A stretch of 64,000 bases of DNA. Source: Streptomyces sp. RKAG293. GTDB lineage: Bacteria; Actinomycetota; Actinomycetes; Streptomycetales; Streptomycetaceae. Shown here piece after piece: positions 1 to 8,537 of this stretch. A program made the translations under genes and the position numbers. The number at the start of each line of letters is the position of its first letter. Position 1 is the first letter of the stretch. The stretch lies in NCBI RefSeq assembly GCF_023701745.1, contig NZ_JAJOZB010000001.1, forward strand, positions 3,044,501 to 3,108,500. Reading direction: 5' to 3'. Under the pieces are notes generated by a model. The model had not been told where the DNA came from and made no database searches. It was given only the letters and a program-made list of their open reading frames with translations.

Positions 1-744
1 ACCATCTGCAACCGCAAGCTCTACCGCCACACCCACACCCGCTTCGACACCTACGTCGAAGAACGCTGGGAAATCAGCGCACGCGCCGCCTACCAAATGA
101 TCGAGGAATGGCCCCTGGCCGAACGCCTCACCCAGACCATGGGGGAACCCGCAACCGCCTCGCACACCCGCGCGCTACTCCCCGTCGTAAGACGCTTCGG
201 ACTCACCGCCGCAACCGACCTCTACCAACAGATACGCGCACGCGCCGCAGCAGAGGACCGCCGGCTCACCGCCACCATCACCGGCCAGATAGTCCGACTG
301 GTTCTGAAAACCGCAGGTTGGCCAGCCGAGGAAACCCAGTTCCAGGCAGCAACTCGTCAACTCATGAGCGCCGACGCCCTTCCACTCACGACGGGCAGCC
401 GGGCAGAACGGCACGCCCTCACCACAAGCACGACGAGGCCTCAACAGCCACCCTCACCAACTGTGCAAAATTTTGCAGATAGTCACGAGGAGGTCACGGC
501 CAAGCCTGCTGCTTCGATGGCAGGATCCGATCACGATCGCGTCCAAACTGCGAATGGCTTCCTGGGCGATCTCGCCTCGGAGAACATGCTTCAGAGCATC
601 CTTGCTCGGGTCATTGCCATCGAAGGGGACATCAGTACAGCCGCCCTATCCGGTTCGGCCAACGTCGAACACGGCGGTCTGTGTCGAGCGATCGTTGAGC
701 GGCTAACCCACGCGGCCGAGACATTGCGCGCTGCTTCAGGCTGA
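1..744 (+). CDS. Hypothetical protein, 5' end missing (plasmid/phage-like)
   Basis: The frame is already open at base 1 and runs to a TGA at 744, so the start lies outside the window. The first residues (YRHTHTRFDTYVEERW, then ISARAAYQMIEEWPLAERL) resemble the 'Y-R-x-T-H-x-T-F-x-x-Y-x-x-E-R-W' plus 'RAYQLI' segment common in plasmid, ICE and phage-associated DNA-binding-like proteins. The remainder is Ala/Thr-rich and low in recognisable motifs. An internal ATG at 97 is available but the homologous segment begins before it. Function is not known; the similarity is from memory of the family pattern only. Confidence 0.6.
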   Translation, partial: TICNRKLYRHTHTRFDTYVEERWEISARAAYQMIEEWPLAERLTQTMGEPATASHTRALLPVVRRFGLTAATDLYQQIRARAAAEDRRLTATITGQIVRLVLKTAGWPAEETQFQAATRQLMSADALPLTTGSRAERHALTTSTTRPQQPPSPTVQNFADSHEEVTAKPAASMAGSDHDRVQTANGFLGDLASENMLQSILARVIAIEGDISTAALSGSANVEHGGLCRAIVERLTHAAETLRAASG

Positions 745-1070
745 GCAACCTATGCGGCGCTCCCCACCTTTGGGGCCGACCCATCGACACCCACAGGTCG
801 GTCGGTCCCAAGGTCCGGCGCTCGGATCAGGTCCAACTCGTTGAAGTGCAGGTCGTGGTCCGTCCGTGAGGGGCGTGCTCTCGCACGCTCCGGCCTGTCT
901 GTCGTCCCTCGTCCCGCACGTGCCTTCCGCGATCGGATGGCTATCTCCTGGCCCTGCGGGCGTGCGGCGGGGATGAGTTCGCCCCGTTCAGAAGTGCTTG
1001 CCCTCAAGCGGTGGGCGACGGTATCTCTGCTGCGCGCAGGGCGCCTTGGGAAGGAAGTACCGGACAACGG
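745..1070. other. Intergenic, no gene recognised
   Basis: No convincing reading frame is seen between the end of the truncated gene and the recognisable part of the decayed deacetylase. The segment next to 1071 is where that deacetylase loses similarity to its intact paralogue, so it probably replaced the missing 3' half. Confidence 0.5.
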
Positions 1071-1513
1071 ACCGGCGAGGTAACAGTTTGCTGCCGGATT
1101 GGCTTCGAACCAAAGGGAGTTGAGGAACAAGGTTGCCTGGCATTTCCCGTCGTCGGAGGAAATCGGTCAACGCTTCGTCGTAGCCGCCAACGCCCGGGCC
1201 CCCGCAGGCGTCGAAGGTCAACGAAATCGCATGGTCAGTGGTGGGCAGTGAGTGCGGTACCCCGGGTGCGTCGAAGCCCCAGCTGTGCGGGGTGGGATGG
1301 CCGTAGCGGGCAACGATCTCGTCACGGGTCTCTGGGAGGCCCGTGGCGGGCAGTCCGCTCGCAGGCGCCGTGCTCGCCACGGGGTTCACAGCCGTGGCGA
1401 GTGGCGTGTCGGGCGTGGCCGGGCCGTCATTGGTTCGGCCGTATCAGGTCCGCGCAACCGGCGAGAGCGAACCCTGCCACGGATGCCAGAACGGCCCGCC
1501 GGCTGCGCTTCAT
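1071..1513 (-). pseudogene. Lipoprotein polysaccharide deacetylase, frameshifted and 3'-truncated
   Basis: Reading from an ATG at 1513 (GAGG six bases upstream) gives a lipoprotein signal ending LAGCAD, then a stop. Similarity resumes one frame over near 1430 (NDGPATPDTPLATAV), continues through SWGFDAPG and LTFDACGG, and shifts frame again near 1130 to read FLNSLWFEANPAAN and CYLAG. After about 1071 the match to the intact paralogue (11672-12541) ends. Two frameshifts plus loss of the C-terminal NodB motifs make this a dead copy. Confidence 0.8.
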
Positions 1514-1568
1514 TGTTTTCCTCATCTGTCACAGCGACCGTTGTTGTTGCGATGGCGCACTGCGGGAA

Positions 1569-1787
1569 TTAGATGTGCGTCCGGCTCGCCGTCGCAGATT
1601 TGCGTTCCCGAAGGAAATGTATTCCGGCTACTGCCCATGCGACGAAGAGTTCAGCGGCGGCAGTCTCGATGAAGCCGTTCATGCGGTCTCCGCTGGCGAT
1701 GAACTCAGCAAGATAGATCGCCCCCTGCAGGCTTCCGAATGCGAAGAGAAGGACGGATGCGGACAAAGCACGGGGGAGTTTCATCAT
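1569..1787 (-). CDS. Small two-helix membrane protein, possible immunity partner
   Basis: 72 residues starting MMKLPRALSASVLL. Two hydrophobic stretches (about residues 7-27 and 44-59) and a basic end (LRERKSATASRTHI) suggest a small integral membrane protein. A GAGGTG ribosome site sits just upstream of the ATG pair at 1787. It lies 93 bases downstream of the RHS gene on the same strand, where a polymorphic-toxin immunity gene would be expected, but a strong hairpin (1823-1857) separates them. Reality as a gene is likely; the immunity role is inference from position and topology. Confidence 0.55.
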   Translation of the reverse strand: MMKLPRALSASVLLFAFGSLQGAIYLAEFIASGDRMNGFIETAAAELFVAWAVAGIHFLRERKSATASRTHI

Positions 1788-1822
1788 CTTTGCACCTCTA
1801 CTTTGGCAGGTCTGGTGATTCA

Positions 1823-1857
1823 GGCCTGGCCGGCGCCCGTGGGGCGCCGACCAGGCC
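1823..1857 (-). terminator. Strong hairpin after the RHS gene
   Basis: Arms 1823-1838 (GGCCTGGCCGGCGCCC) and 1842-1857 pair over 16 bases with one mismatch and a 3-base loop. No T-run follows on either strand, which is common for streptomycete terminators. It would end or attenuate RHS transcription before the small membrane gene. Confidence 0.7.
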
Positions 1858-1880
1858 GTTAAGCGATGAGATTCAACTGT

Positions 1881-4800
1881 CTAGCAGGACTGCGAAGCAG
1901 GATAGTAGTACCAGTACGGAACCCCGTTTATCCAGCGTGCGCTGGCATAGAAGTACAGGCACTTGCCTCGCTCTTTTGCTCGGTAGGCTTCCCACGTGAT
2001 CCACGCCGCGACAGCGCCGATGATGTACATGATCGTGGCGGCGTATCCGCCTACCGCTGCGGCGAGGAAGGCATACAGCGTCAGGGCGTAGGGACCTTCG
2101 TTCGCTATTTTGTTGGTGCCCCAGCGATTGAAGGTGAAGCGCACGGACGCTCCGACATGCCAGCCCCATCCCCACCAGTCCCAGAAGGACCACACATGCG
2201 ATGAAACCCTGCCCCACGAGGCGTAAAGGGTTTTGTAGTGGTTCCACCGTCCGTCGAGGTCGACCTTGTTGACGGGATCAGCGCCCGTGTACTCGTAGGC
2301 GTTGGCGTTACCTCCGGGTACCGGGTCGACCGACAGGAAACGGCCGGTGGAAGCGTTGTACAGACGCACCCCCATCAGCGTGAGTCCTGTCAGGGTCTCG
2401 TCCGAACGCTGGGCGCCGCCGAGCCACGCGTAGCGGACGGCAGCCTGGTTCGTCCGTACGTTGCCGTACTCATCGGAGTCGAGTACCACGGGGGCTTGTG
2501 ACGTGTCGACAGGCAGCGCAAGAGCGATGTCGCCGTGCAGATTCTGCAGTTCCAGCACTGTGCCGCCCGTGGCGGTGGTGACAGCGGCCAAACTGCTGTC
2601 CGGACCGGCCACGTTGCGTGTGAGCGTCCCAGGCGATGAGTTCTCCACGGTCCAGCGCGGGCTGTCGGAGTCGGATCCGTAGTGGTTGACCTTGGCCGCC
2701 GTCTGCGTCCACGTGCCGGTGGCATTGGATTCCGTGGTCCAGGAGCGGAAACGGAAGTTGGAGTCCAGTGCCCAGGTCTGACGGGATGTTCCAGCAGTCT
2801 GCTGCTGCACGAGGTCGTTGGCGAAGTACGCCAGGCTGGTTCCGGGCAGGGCGGTAGTCCGGCCGAATGCGTCGTACGTGTACCCGGTGTTCACCAGCCT
2901 GTCGGCAGTGTCGTAGGTGTAATTGGTTGTCGTTCCGCCGGTGGTGGCGCAGTCGGCGTTGGGTGCGCCCACTGCCGTGGCGAGGGTTTTGCGGTTGGTG
3001 TTCTTGTCGAAGGTGTAACCGCGGGTGGTGCAGACGGCGTCAGTGCTGGTGTCCTGGACCTGCGTCAGGCGTCCGGTCGCGTCGTAGGTGTAGTTCTGCG
3101 AGGCGGTGACTCCGGGGGTGCCGGCGTGCGTGGCCCACCGGCCCTGGGCGGTTGCGGTGACGCTGTCCGAAACCAGAACCAGGGCGTCGCTGTCCCGCGT
3201 GTAGGTGCGGGCGGTTGCAGCCCCCGTGGGGTCGCGTCCCTCCTTCATGGTGTAGCCGCCGGGCAGCCCTTCAGCGATCATTCCGCCGTCGGAGTCGTAG
3301 GCTGCGGTGAAGCTGCCGGCCACGGAGTCGGTCACCTTGGTGACCATGCCCCGCGGGTCCACAGCGGTGTCGTAGGTGTAGGAGGTCGTGGACGGCACCG
3401 AATCGGTCACCGAAGTGGGCCGGTCGAGGGCGTCGTAGGAGGTCCTGGTGCTTCCGCCGTCGGCGTCGGTGTAGGACATCGGGCGGCCGAGGCCGTCGTA
3501 GGTCTTGGTGATCGTTCCTCCGGTGGAGGAAGTCTGGGTGAGCGGCAACCCGGTGATGGAGTCATAGGCGGTTGTGACCGAAGGTACCGCGGTGCCGATC
3601 CCCCCGCTGACGGACAGTGTGGCGGGGCGTCCGGCGTTGTCGTAGCTGGTGGTGGTGGTGCGGGTCACGGAGTTCGCTGTTTCGGTGACCTTGGTGGTCT
3701 GGCCGAACAGCCCGAACTCCATCGTCTTGGTGGGCAGCTCGGTGGGGTTGCTGCCCCCGCCTGTGATGGCGGCCGCCGGTCCGGTCTGGCAGATAAGGTC
3801 TGCCCATTCCGGACGGCCGCCGCACGGGGCTGCCCCAGTGCCGGTGTAGTACGTCGTCAGCGTGGTACCGGCGTCGGTGCCCGAGGACGCCGGTTGACTG
3901 GTCTTTGTCACCTGACCCTGGCTGTTGTAGGCCGTCGTCGTGGTGAGGGCAAGCCCGGAGGGGTCTTCGGTGCTGCTGACGGGCTCGTCCTTAACCCAGT
4001 CGTACGCAGTCGACGTCACCTGCGGGTCGGCCAGGAGGTCGGGCCACGCGCGCGCCTGCGCTCCGGTCGTCTTCTTCGTGGGCTCGTTGGCCCCGTTGGC
4101 CGTGCCGTCCGTGGGGCGGCCGGAGTCGTACTCCGTCACTGTGTGCTGCCGGCCCGTGACCTGGGTGCCGGCGGAAGCCACCGTGGTGGTGCCGCTGATC
4201 AGGTTGGCGGACAGCGTGATCTGGTGCAGCGGTCCGTAGGTGTCTGTCTCACGGACCCCGGTGCCGTCGAAGACCGAGGTGGTGGACAGCAGTTGTGCGC
4301 GCTCACCCGTTGACAGTGCGTTGATGCCCAGGTTGGTGAGCTGCGTGATCTGGGCCGGGGTCGTGCCGAGGGCCAGTTCACGGTTCGCCGCCGTCAGGGA
4401 GCGGACCGCGTTGGCGTATCGGTCGTACTCGGTGACCGCGATGTGGTGCCCTGGTGTGGCATCGTCAACCCCGCGGCCCGAGGCGTCGAGATAGTGGATT
4501 CCCGCTCGCGCGTAATCACCGGCGCCCAGGGTGGTGCCGTCGCTGGAGGACGGCACCTGGTCGGAGGGAAAGATCGCGGTGGCATCGGTGGGCAGGTCGC
4601 TTTGACCCCAGGACGCGGTCGCCGCAGACCCGAGGTCGTTCGGAGCGCTGGCACCGGTCAGCGGGACGCCGTAGACGAGCGTGGTCGTGGCGGTGCCGTT
4701 GGTCTGCGTGGCACTGCCCGGGGTCAACGTCGGACGGGAAGCCGACAGGAGCATGCCCGCACCAGCAGTCGGGCTGGACCCAGCCTGGCCGTACACGAAC

Positions 4801-7800
4801 GTCCACGGCAGCTGCCCGGGGGGCGTCAGAGTGGTGACGCGGCCGTTGGTGTCATAGCTGTAGGAGGTCTTGAGCGCCGGGGAGACACGGGGGTCCCAGG
4901 TCTCCCGAAGCCGGCCGCTGCTGTCGTAGGCGTACTGAGCCACCGTGGTGGCCGTGGAAAGCGTCGCGCCTGGAGCCGTCGCCCACAGCTTGACGGCGGA
5001 CACCTGATCCTTCACATCACCGAAGGTGGACCCTGAGGCTGTGGTCGCCGAGGCGTAGATGAATTGCAGGATCCGGCACCCTCGGGTGGACGGATCTGCC
5101 GCGCAAGCGGCCAGTGTGGTGGCGGTGCTGGACGCGATGACCTGCTTGGGACGCGCCAGGGTCTGACCGCCCACGGTCACGGCCTCCGAGACCACCTGGG
5201 TGGTCGAGGTGGCCAGGCCGTTGGACAGCGAGCTGGTAACCGTCCATGCGGTTGCGGCCGGCGCAACCTTGGAGAAGACCGTCACCGTTCCCTGGGTGTC
5301 CGAGAGGGTGAAGTCGCCGGAGGTGAACGCTCCCTTCAGCGTCAGGTTTCCCGCTCCGGTTTCAGGGACCCAGCCGGTGTTCGCCGCGTTCGCGGTGAAC
5401 TTGATCGTCGATCCCGCGCTGGTCAGGACGTCAAGAGAAGTGGCAGACGTCTTGCGGATGCTCGTGTAGTTCGACGCCGTCACTTCCGCCGTGGTGCCCG
5501 ACAGCCATTCCTTGCCGAAGATGGGCGACTGGCCATCGGTGGCACCACCGGCCTGCGGGGAGCGCGAGGACGCTGACCGTGCAACCGTCATGCCGAAGAA
5601 GGTGGCGTCGGTGGCTGCCAGGGTGTAGTCACCGGTCAGGAGGTTGATCGCTCCTGGGCCCACGCTGGTGGTCGTGGCACCGTCCGCTGTGCGGTCGACC
5701 ACGAGGTCGATGGAATCGGATGTCGCGCTCACCCCACCAGCGCCGGTGAAGTCGGCTTTGAGCTGAACGGCCCCGTCGGGATTGACCGTGGAGGTGGCGT
5801 TCCAGGCCAGGTTGGGGCTCTTGCCGGCGGTCAGAGCCACGGGCCAGGAGGTCAGCGCAGTACCCGCGTTGGTGACGTCGCCGGCCGGGATCGGTGCCCA
5901 GGCGTCGGCGTCGCCGCGGCGCCAGGAGAACGTGACCGCGTTGTACTTGGAGCTGTCGGCTTCCGCGGTCAGCGGGACACGGGCGGCAGTTCGGGTGCCG
6001 TCATCGGGCAGGGTGACGCCGCCGGGTCCGACGTGGAAGGTATAGGCGATCGGCTCGGACTTGTTCTCCGCCTTGTCCGTGGTGCGGACCTGGAGGGTGT
6101 TGGTGCCGGCCTTGGCCGGGGTGACGTTGAAGTTCACCGGGGTGGTGGTACCGCTGGTGGTGACCTTCGTCCAGGTGGTGCCGTCCAGGGACCACTCGAT
6201 GCCGCTCTGGTCACCGGCAGGGGGAGTTGCGGTGAACTTGCCGACCTGGCCGGCGCCCTTGACCCAGGCCGCGGACGGGTAGTCGGTGGAGGTCACCGAC
6301 GCCGGCGCCGACGGCGCGGAGGTGTCGACGGTGAAGTTCGTCCATCCACCCCAGCCCACGCTGTAATGGGTGCCGTCGTAGGAGGTGGAGCGGAACTTGT
6401 ACGACTTGCCGTTGACCAGCAACCCGGCCGGCACAGTCACCGATGCCGGCTGCCCGGCAGGCACGAACGGCGAGGTGACGTTGGAGCCGACCTGGGTGCC
6501 GGTGGCGTTGTCGTAGACCTGGAAGGTGGCGTTGACCTTGTCATTGTTGGGATCGGCAAAGGTGTCCCGCAGTACCGGTGTGACGGTGTTGGTGTACCAG
6601 GTGCCCGCAGCATCCTTGAAGAACGGCGGACCTGCCTGCGGGTCCGTGCCGTTGCGCGGCCGGTAGTTGTAGGTGACGACCAGCTTCGGCGGATTGGACG
6701 CCGCGTTCGCGGAGTTCACCCGCTTCCACTGCGCGACAACGGTTTCGCTGGAAGCGCGCAGGCCCATGCCGGACGTGGCGTTCTTCAGCGACGCCCAGGT
6801 CTGAGCGAGGGTGGTGACGTCGGCGTTGATCCACCCGTCGGGTGCCGCGGTGCACGAGGGGTTGCCGCGGGTCTCCGTCGAGGTGGCGGACTTGGTGTGC
6901 CAGACCGGCTGCGCCGGCCAGCGGGTGGACGTGGATGCCTTATCGGTGTCCCATACCTCCCACGGGTACGCCGCACAGTCCACGTTGTTGCCCGCGTGGA
7001 AGTCCCACAGGCTCAGCTTCGCACTCGTCACCAGGGCGTCCGCGAACGGTGCGGTGTTCCAGGTGATGAAGGAGCGCGCGGTACGGGGTGTGCCGTCGGT
7101 GTTCGTGGTGCCCGGGTTGCCCAGGTCCAGCTCGGTATCGGTGGACTCATCGACCGTCACGCCCTGCTGGGCGTAGGTGTCGAAAACGTTTCCGAGGGTC
7201 GCGGTGGACGGGTCAACCGTGACAGGGAACTTCGTCTTCGGATCCGCCAAGAACTTGGTGTCCGGGGTGAAGACCAGGTCGACCGAGCCCTTGTCTGCGA
7301 CGACCTTCAACGCCACCGGTGCCTGGTGGGTGTGCTCGCCGGAGACCGGATCGATCTGCGCGTCCCACATGGTGGGGGCGGGCATTACGGCCCGCTTGTT
7401 GTTCTTGGCATCGGTGAACTGCAGACTGCCGTCGGCGAGCTGCTTGACGCTCAGGCCCTTGGTCTTCAACGGCAGCGTGTAGGCGAAGCCCCCTGCGGCG
7501 GGCCGCTGGGCGATGTCGACGAACTGCTCGAAACCGGTACGGGTGGCCTCCACGACCAGGTTCGCGCCCGGAACGGCGTTGACATACGTGGCGCGTGTCC
7601 CGCTGAGTGTCGGCTTGGGCAGACCGCCCTTCCACTGCAGGGCGATCTGCTGATCACCCGCACCCAGCGTTACCAGATCACGAGCGGGCGCGGTGCCGGC
7701 ATCGGTCAGCGAGCGGGCTGTGGTGCCGCCCCCACCGGCCAGCTTCAGACCCCGCGGGTGGGCCTTGGGCGCCACGCTGCCATCACCGTTTTGCACCAGG

Positions 7801-8171
7801 TCCAGATCGACAGGCCGCCACTGGCCGTTGTCCTTGAACCGGATCGGGCCGGCCGACACCTCCGTCGTCAGCGAACCATTCGCGTTCACCCACGTCGTGG
7901 AGGTCTCCGACCGCTCCGAGAGCGCCTCCACCTGCTTACCCGACAACCGCGCCGCTACCCGCGCGGAGGGGATGTCCGCAGCGGTCGTCGCGTAGTGTCC
8001 GGCCGTCTGCTGGGGAGCGGTCTTCTGCGGCGCGGCTATCGCTGCGCTGGTGCCGTCCAGCAGTGTGACAGCCATCGCGACCGCCACGGACACAGCTATG
8101 CGCCGCGTCCAAGTACCCCCCGGATTGGGCCAGGCGCTGCCACGCCAAGCCCTTATCCCTCTGGCTCTCAT
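1881..8171 (-). CDS. Secreted DNRLRE/RHS (YD-repeat) protein with Trp-rich C-terminal module
   Basis: 2096 residues. The N-terminus has Arg/Trp residues then a hydrophobic signal ending SAAIAA (about residues 25-47). A DNRLRE-type domain follows (FDTYAQQGVTVDES; SFITWNTAPF; KLSLWDF), then fibronectin/Ig-like segments. The second half carries many YD repeats (YDSSGRLRETWDP, TYDGLGRPMSYTDADG, SYDALDRPTSV). The conserved RHS core end is present (LYNASTGRFLSVDP, YEYTGADPVNKVDLDGR). The last ~121 residues after DLDGR form a separate module with 13 Trp, a WSFWDWWGWGWH run, a long hydrophobic segment (YALTLYAF to AAWITW) and a Tyr-rich end (PYWYYYPASQSC). RHS proteins commonly display variable C-terminal toxins; this tail looks membrane-active rather than nuclease-like. 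Start is the ATG at 8171. Confidence 0.9.
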   Translation of the reverse strand: MRARGIRAWRGSAWPNPGGTWTRRIAVSVAVAMAVTLLDGTSAAIAAPQKTAPQQTAGHYATTAADIPSARVAARLSGKQVEALSERSETSTTWVNANGSLTTEVSAGPIRFKDNGQWRPVDLDLVQNGDGSVAPKAHPRGLKLAGGGGTTARSLTDAGTAPARDLVTLGAGDQQIALQWKGGLPKPTLSGTRATYVNAVPGANLVVEATRTGFEQFVDIAQRPAAGGFAYTLPLKTKGLSVKQLADGSLQFTDAKNNKRAVMPAPTMWDAQIDPVSGEHTHQAPVALKVVADKGSVDLVFTPDTKFLADPKTKFPVTVDPSTATLGNVFDTYAQQGVTVDESTDTELDLGNPGTTNTDGTPRTARSFITWNTAPFADALVTSAKLSLWDFHAGNNVDCAAYPWEVWDTDKASTSTRWPAQPVWHTKSATSTETRGNPSCTAAPDGWINADVTTLAQTWASLKNATSGMGLRASSETVVAQWKRVNSANAASNPPKLVVTYNYRPRNGTDPQAGPPFFKDAAGTWYTNTVTPVLRDTFADPNNDKVNATFQVYDNATGTQVGSNVTSPFVPAGQPASVTVPAGLLVNGKSYKFRSTSYDGTHYSVGWGGWTNFTVDTSAPSAPASVTSTDYPSAAWVKGAGQVGKFTATPPAGDQSGIEWSLDGTTWTKVTTSGTTTPVNFNVTPAKAGTNTLQVRTTDKAENKSEPIAYTFHVGPGGVTLPDDGTRTAARVPLTAEADSSKYNAVTFSWRRGDADAWAPIPAGDVTNAGTALTSWPVALTAGKSPNLAWNATSTVNPDGAVQLKADFTGAGGVSATSDSIDLVVDRTADGATTTSVGPGAINLLTGDYTLAATDATFFGMTVARSASSRSPQAGGATDGQSPIFGKEWLSGTTAEVTASNYTSIRKTSATSLDVLTSAGSTIKFTANAANTGWVPETGAGNLTLKGAFTSGDFTLSDTQGTVTVFSKVAPAATAWTVTSSLSNGLATSTTQVVSEAVTVGGQTLARPKQVIASSTATTLAACAADPSTRGCRILQFIYASATTASGSTFGDVKDQVSAVKLWATAPGATLSTATTVAQYAYDSSGRLRETWDPRVSPALKTSYSYDTNGRVTTLTPPGQLPWTFVYGQAGSSPTAGAGMLLSASRPTLTPGSATQTNGTATTTLVYGVPLTGASAPNDLGSAATASWGQSDLPTDATAIFPSDQVPSSSDGTTLGAGDYARAGIHYLDASGRGVDDATPGHHIAVTEYDRYANAVRSLTAANRELALGTTPAQITQLTNLGINALSTGERAQLLSTTSVFDGTGVRETDTYGPLHQITLSANLISGTTTVASAGTQVTGRQHTVTEYDSGRPTDGTANGANEPTKKTTGAQARAWPDLLADPQVTSTAYDWVKDEPVSSTEDPSGLALTTTTAYNSQGQVTKTSQPASSGTDAGTTLTTYYTGTGAAPCGGRPEWADLICQTGPAAAITGGGSNPTELPTKTMEFGLFGQTTKVTETANSVTRTTTTSYDNAGRPATLSVSGGIGTAVPSVTTAYDSITGLPLTQTSSTGGTITKTYDGLGRPMSYTDADGGSTRTSYDALDRPTSVTDSVPSTTSYTYDTAVDPRGMVTKVTDSVAGSFTAAYDSDGGMIAEGLPGGYTMKEGRDPTGAATARTYTRDSDALVLVSDSVTATAQGRWATHAGTPGVTASQNYTYDATGRLTQVQDTSTDAVCTTRGYTFDKNTNRKTLATAVGAPNADCATTGGTTTNYTYDTADRLVNTGYTYDAFGRTTALPGTSLAYFANDLVQQQTAGTSRQTWALDSNFRFRSWTTESNATGTWTQTAAKVNHYGSDSDSPRWTVENSSPGTLTRNVAGPDSSLAAVTTATGGTVLELQNLHGDIALALPVDTSQAPVVLDSDEYGNVRTNQAAVRYAWLGGAQRSDETLTGLTLMGVRLYNASTGRFLSVDPVPGGNANAYEYTGADPVNKVDLDGRWNHYKTLYASWGRVSSHVWSFWDWWGWGWHVGASVRFTFNRWGTNKIANEGPYALTLYAFLAAAVGGYAATIMYIIGAVAAWITWEAYRAKERGKCLYFYASARWINGVPYWYYYPASQSC

Positions 8172-8537
8172 ATGTCCCTACAGTCTGTTCCGGGCCCATG
8201 ACTTGAGCCACTCAGGCGAACCGTAGCGAGGCCAAAATGATGCTTCGTGCTCCCAAAGCGGACTTGTTGATCTTTACGGGACCCGCACATACGGAATCTT
8301 TACTCAGCTACTGGAACCGACCCTTGCGGCAGGCGGATCAGGGAACGATCAGTACCGAATCGGACACCACGACTGTCGAACCGACACTGCGGCTACCCGC
8401 AGTAGCTGCCGGTTACCGCGCGACCTGGCCCCCACCAGATCTTGTTGGTCTCATCCCGCGTTCTCGCTGCTAGCGTCTGCCTGTCTTTGACATGACACAC
8501 AGGGCGCCTGGGCGCGCCGGAAGATCGAGGCAGGTCG
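8172..8537. promoter_or_regulatory. Divergent promoter region between RHS gene and amidase gene
   Basis: 366 bases with no gene. It should hold promoters for both divergent secreted-protein genes. It contains GATCTTTAC at about 8269 and the 14-mer AATCTTTACTCAGC at 8295-8308. The same 14-mer recurs at 12949-12962 before the sortase-substrate gene. No standard -35/-10 pair could be assigned with confidence. Confidence 0.4.
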